Positions 18,335 through 26,099 of a stretch of DNA of 64,000 nucleotides are shown in pieces. The notes beneath the pieces are model-generated. The model was given only the letters and a program-made list of their open reading frames with translations. It ran no database searches and was not told the DNA's origin. The stretch covers positions 1-64,000 of the forward strand of contig NZ_RZJR01000003.1 in NCBI RefSeq assembly GCF_003990975.1. The letters are read 5' to 3'. The stretch is from Cohnella sp. AR92. GTDB lineage: Bacteria; Bacillota; Bacilli; Paenibacillales; Paenibacillaceae. A program made the translations under genes and the position numbers. Position 1 is the stretch's first letter. Each line of letters starts with the position of its first letter.

Positions 18335-18470
18335 TTATAGCAGAGTCGGGTCCCAGAACACCATCTGCAGATAGGCTTCTCCAACAAAGTTGGCTTCAAC
18401 CTTCTGTCCCAATGGGAAGATCGTGCTGTCGCTTAACTCTTCATGTGCCAATTTTTCTAACCTGCTTTCA
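18335..18470 (-). pseudogene. Truncated cupin-like gene fragment
   Basis: Directly after the CMD gene on the minus strand, in another frame, about 40 codons read to a TAA and include STIFPLGQKVEANFVGEAY, followed by LQMVFWDPTLL. This resembles the first beta strands of small cupins that often follow CMD-family genes. The metal-binding cupin motifs that should follow are missing. The ATG overlapping the CMD stop (ATGA) runs into a stop after four codons, so the start is also broken. It is most simply a decayed remnant; family assignment rests on a short match. Confidence 0.5.
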
Positions 18471-18791
18471 TTCGTCTGTATAAATTTCTTTGGCAATATT
18501 GAACGCTGACCAAGCCTTGGGCCAGCCTGCATAGAAGGAGAGATGGGTGATGATCTCCGCAATCTCCTCCCGCGCGATTCCATTGGATTTCGCTTTATGA
18601 AGATGCGGAGTCAATTGCTCGAAGCTTCCGCTTGCGATCAAGGCGCTGACCGTAATCATGCTGCGATCGCGAGGAGATAACTCCTTCTCCCTCGACCAGA
18701 CTTCACCGAACAGAACGTCATCGTTAAGCTCGGCGAACTTCGGGGCGAACGATCCTAGCAGATTCCTACCCGCCGTCTGTTTCTCCGTCAT
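18468..18791 (-). CDS. yraC: Carboxymuconolactone decarboxylase (CMD/AhpD-like) family protein, YraC-like
   Basis: 107 residues, ATG start with AAGGAGAAC upstream on the minus strand. The CMD fold is recognisable from LSPRDRSMITVSALIASG, LTPHLHKAKSNGI and IAEIITHLSFYAGWPKAWSA. There is no Cys pair as in AhpD, so peroxidase chemistry is unlikely. In Bacillus subtilis, as I recall it, yraC belongs to the AdhR regulon with adhB. Here it is divergent from adhR and has its own AdhR-type promoter (18837-18867). A role in aldehyde detoxification is inferred from regulation only. Confidence 0.88.
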   Translation of the reverse strand: MTEKQTAGRNLLGSFAPKFAELNDDVLFGEVWSREKELSPRDRSMITVSALIASGSFEQLTPHLHKAKSNGIAREEIAEIITHLSFYAGWPKAWSAFNIAKEIYTDE

Positions 18792-18836
18792 GTATTGTTC
18801 TCCTTTCCATGTGGTATAAATTCAAGGACAAAGTGA

Positions 18837-18867
18837 AGTATAAACCTTAAAGCCGACTTCAATGCAA
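18837..18867 (-). promoter_or_regulatory. AdhR-type promoter of the CMD gene
   Basis: On the minus strand: -35 TTGCAT (18862-18867), spacer of exactly 19 bases carrying the box TTGAAGTCGGCTTTAAGG, -10 TATACT (18837-18842). The long spacer with a dyad inside is the hallmark of MerR-family activated promoters. Confidence 0.8.
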
Positions 18868-18891
18868 GTACTAAAATTCCCTCGCAAACAC

Positions 18892-18922
18892 TTGACTTAA
18901 AGTTAACTTTAAGTGTTATGGT
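18892..18922 (+). promoter_or_regulatory. AdhR-type promoter of adhR (autoregulation)
   Basis: -35 TTGACT (18892-18897), 19-base spacer, -10 TATGGT (18917-18922). CTTAAAGTTAACTTTAAG (18896-18913) is a perfect 18-bp palindrome between the hexamers. Confidence 0.8.
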
Positions 18923-18955
18923 TAAAGATAACGGAGCCAAAACGAGGTGGGGAAA

Positions 18956-19345
18956 ATGAATATAGCACAGGTAGCGGAGCAATTTAATCTAAGCGCGGCA
19001 ACCTTGAGATATTACGAACGAGTGGGGCTGATCCCGCCAGTGAATCGAAGAGACAGCGGAATCCGCGATTATAATGAAGAAGATATCAGGTGGATTGAAT
19101 TCATCAAGTGCATGAGAGACGCCGGTCTGACGATCGAAGCCCTCATCGAGTATACCTCCTTGTTCATGCAAGGCGACGATACGATCGGAGCTCGCCAAGC
19201 CATCTTGGTCCAGGAGAAGGAGAAACTGGAGAAGAAGCGCAACGAGATCGACGAGACGATCCGAAGGCTGAACGGAAAAATCGAGAATTACGATGGCAAA
19301 TTGCGCGCCAAAGAAACGGAGTTGATGAACGGGGTTATGGTTTGA
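18956..19345 (+). CDS. adhR: MerR-family transcription regulator AdhR
   Basis: 129 residues from the ATG at 18956, preceded by GAGGTGGGG; an in-frame GTG at 18947 overlaps that site and is less likely. The N-terminal winged HTH (IAQVAEQFNLSAATLRYYER) is followed by a dimerisation coiled coil (about 80-120). With this start the single Cys is residue 52 (IKCMRDAG), the position reported as the aldehyde-sensing thiol in B. subtilis AdhR. It should activate adhA and the CMD gene in response to formaldehyde or methylglyoxal; both have the same box as its own promoter. Confidence 0.92.
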   Translation: MNIAQVAEQFNLSAATLRYYERVGLIPPVNRRDSGIRDYNEEDIRWIEFIKCMRDAGLTIEALIEYTSLFMQGDDTIGARQAILVQEKEKLEKKRNEIDETIRRLNGKIENYDGKLRAKETELMNGVMV

Positions 19346-19365
19346 ATCGAATTGGAGTTGCAGCA

Positions 19366-19397
19366 AGCCGCCAGGAATAGATCCTGGCGGTTTTTTC
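19366..19397 (+). terminator. Terminator after adhR
   Basis: CCGCCAGGA-ATAGA-TCCTGGCGG followed by TTTTTTCTTT. It separates adhR from adhA, which has its own promoter. Confidence 0.9.
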
Positions 19398-19411
19398 TTT
19401 GGTCAAGCTTG

Positions 19412-19442
19412 TTGACTTAAAGCCAACTTCAAGTTGTAAGCT
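19412..19442 (+). promoter_or_regulatory. AdhR-type promoter of adhA
   Basis: -35 TTGACT (19412-19417), 19-base spacer, -10 TAAGCT (19437-19442). The box CTTAAAGCCAACTTCAAG (19416-19433) matches the palindrome at adhR with three changes. Confidence 0.78.
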
Positions 19443-19486
19443 TGTTTATGGGTCAACCAACACGAATGCAAAGGAGCAAAGAATAG

Positions 19487-20527
19487 ATGTGTAAAACGCA
19501 TGTATTAAGCGCAGCGACGGCGAAAGCGCCATTCGAGAAAACAACGATCGAACGCAGGGAGCTGCGGCCGGACGATATACTGATCGCTATCAAGTTCAGC
19601 GGGATCTGCCATTCCGACATTCACAGCGCATACGACGAATGGGGCGGCGGGATCTTCCCCATGGTGCCGGGGCACGAAATCGCCGGCGTTGTCGAAGCGG
19701 TCGGATCGGCGGTAACCAAGTTCGCGATAGGCAATCGGGTCGGCGTCGGCTGCTTCGTCGATTCCTGCGGCGAATGCGAATACTGCCTCAAAGGGGAGGA
19801 ACAATATTGTACGCGTGGAGTCATCAACACCTATAATTCCTTGGATTATGACGGCAAACCGACCTATGGCGGATACAGTCAGCGGATCGTCGTTAGAGAG
19901 AGCTTCGTCGTGAGAATTCCGGACAGCCTGGATTTGGATGTTGCGAGTCCTCTGCTGTGTGCGGGAATTACCACTTACTCCCCCTTGAAGCATTGGAACG
20001 CCGGACCGGGCAAGAAGGTTGCCATTCTCGGAATGGGAGGACTCGGTCACCTGGCGATTCAATATGCGCATGCCATGGGAGCGGAAGTGACGGTGCTGAG
20101 CCGATCACCTAATAAAGAGGAAGAAGCACGTCGATTCGGTGCGGATCATTACTTCGCTACTAGCGATCCGGAGATGTTCAGCAAGCTGGCCAATCGTTTC
20201 GATCTTATCCTGAACACCGTGTCGGCCACTCTTGACGTCGATGCCTACTTGTCTCTGCTTCGCATCGACGGGACTCTCGTTAATGTCGGCGCTCCGCCGG
20301 AGCCTAGCCAGTTCCAAGTATTCTCCCTCATCATGGGACGCCGCAGCTTGGCCGGTTCGTTGGTGGGCGGTATTCGAGAAACCCAAGAGATGCTGGACTT
20401 CTCCGCCGAACATGGCATCGTCCCGCAGATTGAAGTCATTCGGGCCGATCAATTGGGCGAGGCTTATGAACGGGTCCTTCGCAGCGATGTCCGTTACCGC
20501 TTCGTCATCGATATCTCAACCCTATAA
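19487..20527 (+). CDS. adhA: Zinc-dependent NAD(P) alcohol dehydrogenase (AdhA)
   Basis: 346 residues, ATG start after AAAGGAGC. Medium-chain dehydrogenase with catalytic zinc ligands C41 (GICHSDIH) and H63-E64 (PGHEIAG), structural zinc cysteines C94, C97, C100 and C108, and a Rossmann nucleotide-binding loop [10 protein letters not shown]. It is closest in pattern to the cinnamyl-alcohol-dehydrogenase-like branch that reduces aldehydes with NADPH. Control by the adjacent AdhR is supported by the 19-bp-spacer promoter. Likely role: removal of toxic aldehydes. Confidence 0.93.
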   Translation: MCKTHVLSAATAKAPFEKTTIERRELRPDDILIAIKFSGICHSDIHSAYDEWGGGIFPMVPGHEIAGVVEAVGSAVTKFAIGNRVGVGCFVDSCGECEYCLKGEEQYCTRGVINTYNSLDYDGKPTYGGYSQRIVVRESFVVRIPDSLDLDVASPLLCAGITTYSPLKHWNAGPGKKVAILGMGGLGHLAIQYAHAMGAEVTVLSRSPNKEEEARRFGADHYFATSDPEMFSKLANRFDLILNTVSATLDVDAYLSLLRIDGTLVNVGAPPEPSQFQVFSLIMGRRSLAGSLVGGIRETQEMLDFSAEHGIVPQIEVIRADQLGEAYERVLRSDVRYRFVIDISTL

Positions 20528-20547
20528 AAGAATTCAATGGGGAAGCC

Positions 20548-20573
20548 AAAAAGGCGGCATTAGCCGCCTTTTT
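20548..20573. terminator. Bidirectional terminator between adhA and a minus-strand gene
   Basis: AAAAAGGCGGCATTAGCCGCCTTTTT: GC stem flanked by A-run and T-run, so it can act for adhA and for the convergent gene. Confidence 0.9.
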
Positions 20574-20577
20574 CTTG

Positions 20578-20928
20578 TTACTTTTCGGATATAACCTCGT
20601 TCTCGTTTGTATATGCTTCTTGCAGCATTAAGCCTCTGACGGCAATGGATTGTGCTTCGCCAATTCCTTTTAATCGATAGATTCTCCTTCCCCAGAAGCC
20701 ATCTCCCTTCACTTTGCCAATCATTTGGACCGATTTCAAATCACCGCTCGCATAATCGCTAGTAAGCCCGCCGTCGTATTTATAGACAACGCCCTCTTTG
20801 GAAACAACTACTCCGTTCTCTATTACGAATGTCTCGAGATTTCTATACTTCATATAGGTCACTGCCACAATAATTGCGATTACGCCTATAGCTAATAGGA
20901 TGATAATCCTTGCCTTTTTTCCTTTCAT
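20578..20928 (-). CDS. Small membrane-anchored protein of unknown function
   Basis: 116 residues, ATG start with AAGGAGATACGA upstream. One N-terminal membrane segment (about 8-26, IIILLAIGVIAIIVAVTYM) and a soluble part of about 90 residues with beta-rich character, probably outside the cell. I do not recognise a family. It is monocistronic and ends at the shared terminator with adhA. Confidence 0.75.
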   Translation of the reverse strand: MKGKKARIIILLAIGVIAIIVAVTYMKYRNLETFVIENGVVVSKEGVVYKYDGGLTSDYASGDLKSVQMIGKVKGDGFWGRRIYRLKGIGEAQSIAVRGLMLQEAYTNENEVISEK

Positions 20929-21130
20929 TCGTATCTCCTTTACTTGTCTAATTTTGCGTTTACCGAGTCTCTGTTTGCCATTTTACAGGATATGGAACGG
21001 CCGTTTCAAATTTCTTTATGGGAAAATAAAACAATTTTGTTATAAGCGGCGTCTAAGAATAGAAGATACGATGGCGACCATGAATAGATTGCTAATAGTC
21101 GAATGAAATCGCCATAAGGGAGGCGAGAAA

Positions 21131-21610
21131 GTGAAGAAACCGCTATTCCTTACGCTTATGTTGCTAATGTTGCTTATGTTAGCCGGATGCAAGGAGAACC
21201 TAGAAGCACGGACAGAGTATTTCGATAAAAAGCACGTGGACTTTCTAAGCGATTATGGCTGGAGGATCGATCGGTTCGGTTCCGAAATGAAATATGCGCC
21301 GAGAACGATGGCTGCTTTTCCCGAGCACTTATCGATTGTAAAGGCTGAGGGGCACGTTGATCTTGCTGCGTATTCCGATAAGGAAGTGATTGAGACAGGT
21401 TACATCCTGAAGGAGCAAACCGATCGCTATAACCAGATTGTTGGCTATATTTTTGAATCGGAAGGAAAGATCATCGGTAGTTACTTGGAATTCAATCAAG
21501 AGATTACCGACTCCAACGGAACCGTTCGGGTGGAGAGGGGCGAGACAACACCGCTCTTAAGAAAGGCTGAGGTCGACGAGGAGCGGCTCTGGGGACAAAT
21601 CACGCTATAG
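21131..21610 (+). CDS. Lipoprotein, DUF4830-like
   Basis: 159 residues, GTG start after GGGAGGCGAGAAA. Signal sequence with lipobox LAGC (C20), so it should be lipid-anchored on the outer face of the membrane. The segment FLSDYGWRID...GYIFESEGKIIGSYLEF resembles the DUF4830 pattern; function unknown. Four bases after its stop begins the ribosome binding site of a two-TM protein; probably one transcript with the next two small genes. Confidence 0.75.
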   Translation: MKKPLFLTLMLLMLLMLAGCKENLEARTEYFDKKHVDFLSDYGWRIDRFGSEMKYAPRTMAAFPEHLSIVKAEGHVDLAAYSDKEVIETGYILKEQTDRYNQIVGYIFESEGKIIGSYLEFNQEITDSNGTVRVERGETTPLLRKAEVDEERLWGQITL

Positions 21611-21622
21611 AAGGTGAAGACG

Positions 21623-21835
21623 ATGTGGGAATATTTATCAGCTAGATTGCTAGTCCTGGTTGTCATCTGCTTCGCGACTTTGCTTGTAGTGATCTCGCCG
21701 ATGATCGGAAGATACAGCAAAGCCTCCGCGAAATTCAGTCTCGTCATGGGGGGCTTGGTGTTCGTCCTACTGTTCTACTTCCTGTTCAGCAATCCAGTCA
21801 TCCGCGAGCAAATCTTAAGGTACGGATTCAAATAA
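21623..21835 (+). CDS. Small two-TM membrane protein, unknown
   Basis: 70 residues from ATG 21623, with AAGGTGA (21611-21617) at good distance; a GTG at 21614 lies within that site. Two hydrophobic segments (about 7-27 and 39-58) joined by a short basic loop. No family recognised. It follows the lipoprotein gene closely. Confidence 0.65.
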   Translation: MWEYLSARLLVLVVICFATLLVVISPMIGRYSKASAKFSLVMGGLVFVLLFYFLFSNPVIREQILRYGFK

Positions 21836-21872
21836 ACGACGGAAAAAGATCATTTATACCTAAGGGGCGATA

Positions 21873-22151
21873 ATGTTGAAAGTAAATTCGAAGCATGCCT
21901 TTCTATTGATTCTGGCGACGATCTTCCTCTTTCTAGGAATCCTCTTCCTGGTCAACGGCACAACTTGGGGGTACCAATCCGCAGAGTCCTTCCTGTCCAA
22001 TCGTGGCGGAATGAATACGGAGGAATACTTGATGGTGATCCGGAGCAAGATCGAGTCGTTTAAGGATCTAGGAATCATTTTCACTTCGCTTGGCGGCTCG
22101 ACAATTCTGTTTACGATCTTGAACCAAGATTTCTGGGCTAGCGAGAAATAG
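21873..22151 (+). CDS. Small two-TM membrane protein, unknown
   Basis: 92 residues. Hydrophobic segments at about 9-27 and 66-84 enclose an about 40-residue polar loop with a basic and acidic mix. The site AAGGGGCGATA precedes the ATG. Third gene of the small membrane/lipoprotein group; no family recognised. Confidence 0.68.
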   Translation: MLKVNSKHAFLLILATIFLFLGILFLVNGTTWGYQSAESFLSNRGGMNTEEYLMVIRSKIESFKDLGIIFTSLGGSTILFTILNQDFWASEK

Positions 22152-22177
22152 GCTCGTAAACCGCAAACCTCCCTAGA

Positions 22178-22216
22178 TGAAGAACGGAATTATTCGGCTT
22201 CCGCTTCTTTTTTTGT
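22178..22216 (+). terminator. Probable terminator after the small membrane genes
   Basis: Imperfect stem GAAGAACGGAA / TTCCGCTTC followed by a run of seven T. Confidence 0.55.
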
Positions 22217-22412
22217 GTCATTTTATGTTGTAAATCGAAACAAATCATGGAAAACACTAGGCGACAGAACGTATAATGAAGAAAATTATATGGCATGATT
22301 TGGAATTGAAAATCCATGCGGCGGAGGTAGGAGAAAACGACTGATTGAGAGGGTTGACCGAGAGAAAAATAAGAAAGTAAGGAATAAAATAAACTTTTCA
22401 AGGAGTATGCAA

Positions 22413-22928
22413 ATGACCAACAAACCTACGCCATGGAGAAGATTCTGGGCTCGATATTTCGATTTTTACTTACATGCGATCGTGTTAGGCGGTATGTGGG
22501 CGGTAATCGATTATGAAAGCATTAACAAAGTCGACAAGTATCTGCTTGGGTTTCTAATCATGGTCGTTTATTTTATTGCGGATGGTACTTATATGGCTTA
22601 CTTTGGCACGACGCTTGGCAAGAAGCTTATGAAGATCAATGTGATGAACCAGGGCGGCAGCAAAATTGCAAGAGTAGACGCTTATAAGAGATCCCGCTTG
22701 GTGTGGTTAAGGGGGATGGGATTAGGGATAGGCATCATCGAGCTTATTGCCAATATTATCGGTTACTCCAACCTGAAGAGAGACGGAGTGACTTCATGGG
22801 ATCGGGATTTAGAGCTTAGGGTAACCTATGGGAAGATAAGCTGGCCAAGGTATTTGGTATGCCCCGCTATCCTTATCTGCGTATCTGTTTTGATCATCTA
22901 TGGAATGATAGCCGGAGATTCGCTATGA
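22413..22928 (+). CDS. RDD-family membrane protein
   Basis: 171 residues from ATG 22413, 7 bases after AAGGAG; an ATG at 22407 is too close to the site. RDD hallmarks: RFWARYFDFYLHA at the N terminus, GTTLGKKLMKINV, and WDRDL. Three to four membrane segments, the last (about 148-167) at the C terminus. RDD proteins are suggested to be ion exchangers or transporters; the role is unproven. Its stop overlaps the next start (ATGA), so it is translationally coupled to the GNAT gene. Confidence 0.85.
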   Translation: MTNKPTPWRRFWARYFDFYLHAIVLGGMWAVIDYESINKVDKYLLGFLIMVVYFIADGTYMAYFGTTLGKKLMKINVMNQGGSKIARVDAYKRSRLVWLRGMGLGIGIIELIANIIGYSNLKRDGVTSWDRDLELRVTYGKISWPRYLVCPAILICVSVLIIYGMIAGDSL

Positions 22929-23509
22929 GCATTGACCAGCTGTATGGTTCTTTTCCCGTCATCGTAGGCGAGAGAGTTCGACTAGGCAAGATAGAGCCGG
23001 CTCACTTAAACGACGTGTTTGCCATCTACGATAATGATCGCGTATTCGAATTCTGCGGCATTATCCCCAAACATAATATCGAGACGGTTAGCAATATGAT
23101 CGGCCACTTCGAACGGGATTATCTTAAACGATCCAGGGTGAAGTGGGGGATCTTTCTTAACGATGCCCCGAATAAGCTGGTAGGGATCGCCGAGGCTTTC
23201 GATTACAACCAGAAGGTCAACATGATTACCATCGGCTATTTCTTAGAAGAATCCTATTGGGCCCAAGGAATTGCTTCGGAATCGGTTAGGCTGCTTCTCC
23301 GCTATCTTTTCGAAACGGTTGAGATCAATCGGATCCAGGCGGAGGTCATGATCGGGAACGAAGCGTCCAAGCGGGTTCTGACCAAGAATGGATTCATTAA
23401 AGAAGGAACCATCCGACAAGGGAGCGTATGGTCGGGTAAAGGCGTAGTTGATTTGGAACTGTATGCCATTCTGAGGAATGAGTATACGGGAATGGCTTCA
23501 CTCCCTTAA
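22925..23509 (+). CDS. GNAT N-acetyltransferase, RimJ/RimL-like
   Basis: 194 residues starting at the ATG overlapping the RDD stop codon. Acetyltransferase_3 pattern: RVRLGKIEPAHLNDVF at the start, TIGYFLEESYWAQGIASE (acetyl-CoA loop) and VMIGNEASKRVLTKNGF near the C terminus, as in ribosomal-protein-alanine acetyltransferases. Substrate unknown. Confidence 0.9.
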   Translation: MSIDQLYGSFPVIVGERVRLGKIEPAHLNDVFAIYDNDRVFEFCGIIPKHNIETVSNMIGHFERDYLKRSRVKWGIFLNDAPNKLVGIAEAFDYNQKVNMITIGYFLEESYWAQGIASESVRLLLRYLFETVEINRIQAEVMIGNEASKRVLTKNGFIKEGTIRQGSVWSGKGVVDLELYAILRNEYTGMASLP

Positions 23510-23589
23510 TCGAACTTAGAAAGCAATGAAACTCCTGAGAGCTGCATATATTAGACTATCACTTTAGGAGCTAGGAGGAACAGAACACG

Positions 23590-24069
23590 ATGACGGAGAG
23601 TCTGCTGCAAGCCTATGCCTACCATGTTTGGGCTAACGAGAGAGTGATGGAGTATCTTAAGACTTTGCCAACAGAGGTATTCAACAAGGAATTGAACTTA
23701 GGCTTTGCCGCTATCGCCGATGTCATTAGTCATCTCCTGTCTGCAGATGGGATTTGGTTATCGAGGCTAAAAGAAGAAGGGGCTGCCAAGTCGGCACCGA
23801 AGCCATTCCTTCATGTCGAGGAAGCAAGCGAATCCTTCCGTCTGTTGCAAAGACAATACGCCGATTACCTGGCTTCCTTGGATGATGCGGACAAGCAGGT
23901 TCGTTACAAGAACAGCGCGGGCGAAGAGTTCCAGAACTCGGTATCCGAGATCTTCACGCATATCGTCAATCATGGAACCTATCATAGAGGCAATATCACC
24001 ACGATGCTGCGCAGCTTGGGATACAAGGGAGTAGCGACCGATTATATCGTTTATGTACGGACGAAATAA
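23590..24069 (+). CDS. DinB-family metal-binding protein
   Basis: 159 residues, ATG start after AGGAGGAACAGAACACG. Four-helix DinB/YfiT-like fold with the metal-binding histidines in VISHLLSADG and HIVNHGTYHRGNI. In Firmicutes some relatives are thiol transferases (bacillithiol S-transferase type); substrate here unknown. Monocistronic. Confidence 0.9.
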   Translation: MTESLLQAYAYHVWANERVMEYLKTLPTEVFNKELNLGFAAIADVISHLLSADGIWLSRLKEEGAAKSAPKPFLHVEEASESFRLLQRQYADYLASLDDADKQVRYKNSAGEEFQNSVSEIFTHIVNHGTYHRGNITTMLRSLGYKGVATDYIVYVRTK

Positions 24070-24089
24070 GGGGGAGGGCGAATAGCATA

Positions 24090-24125
24090 AAGAAACCCGA
24101 TCCCCATAAGGGAGCGGGTTTCTTG
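24090..24125. terminator. Bidirectional terminator
   Basis: AAGAAACCCG...GCGGGTTTCTT stem between the convergent dinB-like gene and the minus-strand stalk-domain gene. Confidence 0.82.
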
Positions 24126-24147
24126 CGGCTAAGAGCCGATCGGGCTG

Positions 24148-25101
24148 TTATTTCAATGCGAAGAACTTGAAGGACTTGTCATAGTCGACATCGCTTTGGA
24201 GTCGGAACACCAGATAGTTCGTCTCGCCTGTTTGCACAGGCAGGATCACGCTGCCTTCCGCCGTGAAGCTGCCGGATTCGCCCGGAGCGAGCTTCTTGCT
24301 GTTGGTTGCCGCAGATACCGCGTTATCCAGAGCGCCATCGAAGCCGTAACTCGTACCTCCGATGATGCCGCCCGTACCTGTCGCTATTTTCGAACCCCAG
24401 ATTTCGGGAGCAAGCATCGACAGGTAATAGGAACCATTCCAATCGCTGTCGAGCGACTTGATCTTGGCGGTGGTCGAAACTTTTATCTTGACCAATTTAT
24501 ACTCGATATCCGCGTCCTCTTCCGGCTTACGGAACCCGAGGTCGGCAATCTGGTCGCGAGTGATCGACTTGACGCTCGTTACGGTAATGGAGTTCGATGT
24601 GCTGTACTCCGTTCCTTCGTAGCTATAGCTGTCGGCAAAGGTCAAAGTCTTGCCCAGAGCTACAGCCGTCTCAGCCGTCATGCCGTTCGTCGAAGACGTT
24701 CCGCTGCTCGAAGAACCGGAGGACGAACCGGAAGAGCCGGACGAACCGGACGAATTTCCGCTGTTCGAAGAACCGCCGCCGAGATCGGTCGGATAGCCAT
24801 CAACGCTGCCGGAAGGCGTAGTGATCGAGATGGTGTTACCGGAAAGCCCAATCGTGCCGCCAACCTTCTCAACGATCGCCCGAGCCGGGAGATAGGTAGA
24901 CCCGTTGTACACGATAGGAGCCAGTTTGTTGCCGTTTCCGTCTACCGGACTCCAAGACGAACCGTCGACTTGGAACTTCAAGTTCCAGTTCAGCGCCGCC
25001 TTGATCTGTTGGATACCCGTAGCGGCTCCTGCTCCAACGGCTCCGCAGAGCAGTCCGAAGGCCATAACGGATGCTACCATTGCAGACTTCTTCATTTTCA
25101 T
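24148..25101 (-). CDS. Secreted protein with copper-amine-oxidase-like N-terminal (stalk) domain
   Basis: 317 residues from the ATG at 25101, which has CAGGAGGGTAACAAG upstream; an upstream extension reads through that site and is not used. Signal peptide (about 1-27, ending GAGAAT), then a stalk-like domain (NWNLKFQVDG...STYLPARAIVEKVGGTIG, about 35-85), a Ser/Gly-rich linker (about 105-140) and an about 170-residue C-terminal domain resembling DUF4352/telokin-like beta sandwiches. Exported; function unknown. Such stalk domains are common in Paenibacillaceae surface proteins. Confidence 0.85.
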   Translation of the reverse strand: MKMKKSAMVASVMAFGLLCGAVGAGAATGIQQIKAALNWNLKFQVDGSSWSPVDGNGNKLAPIVYNGSTYLPARAIVEKVGGTIGLSGNTISITTPSGSVDGYPTDLGGGSSNSGNSSGSSGSSGSSSGSSSSGTSSTNGMTAETAVALGKTLTFADSYSYEGTEYSTSNSITVTSVKSITRDQIADLGFRKPEEDADIEYKLVKIKVSTTAKIKSLDSDWNGSYYLSMLAPEIWGSKIATGTGGIIGGTSYGFDGALDNAVSAATNSKKLAPGESGSFTAEGSVILPVQTGETNYLVFRLQSDVDYDKSFKFFALK

Positions 25102-25298
25102 CTTGTTACCCTCCTGCAGTACATTTTTTATACTAGAATGACACATTTTTCAAGTATAAAAGAATTGTTGGAATTTGTCACCATATGTTTCCTTTAATAA
25201 GGCAAAATATGACAACTAGCGCTCCGGGGAAATATGGAGTAATATAAAGTAAGTAGAATACATTTATGAAGTAAATGACCTCTAAGGAGAAATGCACG

Positions 25299-25946
25299 AT
25301 GACCCCATTCTATGAATACGACATTCATCTGCCGGTTAAGCTGGACCCGAGCAAGAAGTATCCAGTCGTCTTTACGCTCCATGGCAAAGGCTCGAATGAG
25401 AAAAATATGTACGGATTGGTCGAGCCGCTTAAGGAAGAGTTCATCCTGATCGGCATTCGCGGCAATCTGCGACTAGGCATAGGCTATCAATATTACGATT
25501 TGAGAAGCTTGGGCAACCCGATTCGGGAGCAGTTCGACGAAGCGGCTAAGCGGCTTGAAGCCTTCATCGCCTACGCGACGGAGAACTATCCCATCGACCC
25601 GGCGAAGCGTTATCTGCTCGGCTTCAGCCAAGGCGCCATCCTGTCCATGACCCTCGCCCTTACGATGGGGGATAAGCTTAAGGGAATTGTCGCGCTCAAC
25701 GGATATGTGCCGGACTTCGTGAAGACGGAGTATCCTCTGCGCAGCGTACGGGAGGTGTCGATCTTTATCTCGCATGGCGAGTACGACTCCGTTTTCCCGG
25801 TGCGTATCGGCCACGAGACGGCGGCTTATTTCAAGGACCTGTCTTCGCGGCTGGATTTCCATCTCTATCCGACGGATCACGGCGTGTCGGAAGCGAATCA
25901 ACGCGATTTCTTGGAGTGGCTTAAGAGGGATGCCGGACTGGCCTAA
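25299..25946 (+). CDS. Alpha/beta-hydrolase, phospholipase/carboxylesterase type
   Basis: 215 residues, ATG start after AAGGAGAAATGCACG. Motifs: oxyanion region FTLHGKGSNE, nucleophile elbow GFSQG (S110), acid in SHGEYDSVFP and His in PTDHGVS. Matches the esterase/YtaP-like group of cytoplasmic carboxylesterases. No signal peptide. Substrate unknown. Confidence 0.9.
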   Translation: MTPFYEYDIHLPVKLDPSKKYPVVFTLHGKGSNEKNMYGLVEPLKEEFILIGIRGNLRLGIGYQYYDLRSLGNPIREQFDEAAKRLEAFIAYATENYPIDPAKRYLLGFSQGAILSMTLALTMGDKLKGIVALNGYVPDFVKTEYPLRSVREVSIFISHGEYDSVFPVRIGHETAAYFKDLSSRLDFHLYPTDHGVSEANQRDFLEWLKRDAGLA

Positions 25947-26099
25947 ACCCATGCAAAAAATGACGATTCTCGCGACTTGCGGGAGTCGTTTTCTGTTAAA
26001 TTGTAGTATAGTTAGAGGTGGACTTGATTCTATTACATATTGAAATAGGTCATAAAGAAGCGAAACTATTTTCACCTTTGGGAAGGAGCTTCAAGTGAC

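Noticed and set aside
20929-21130. Possible small gene between the minus-strand membrane protein and the DUF4830-like lipoprotein
   Set aside because: Short frames only, without ribosome binding site or conserved pattern.
24196-25197. Plus-strand frame of 333 codons opposite the stalk-domain gene
   Set aside because: Arg-rich; the opposite strand has a signal peptide and a known domain.
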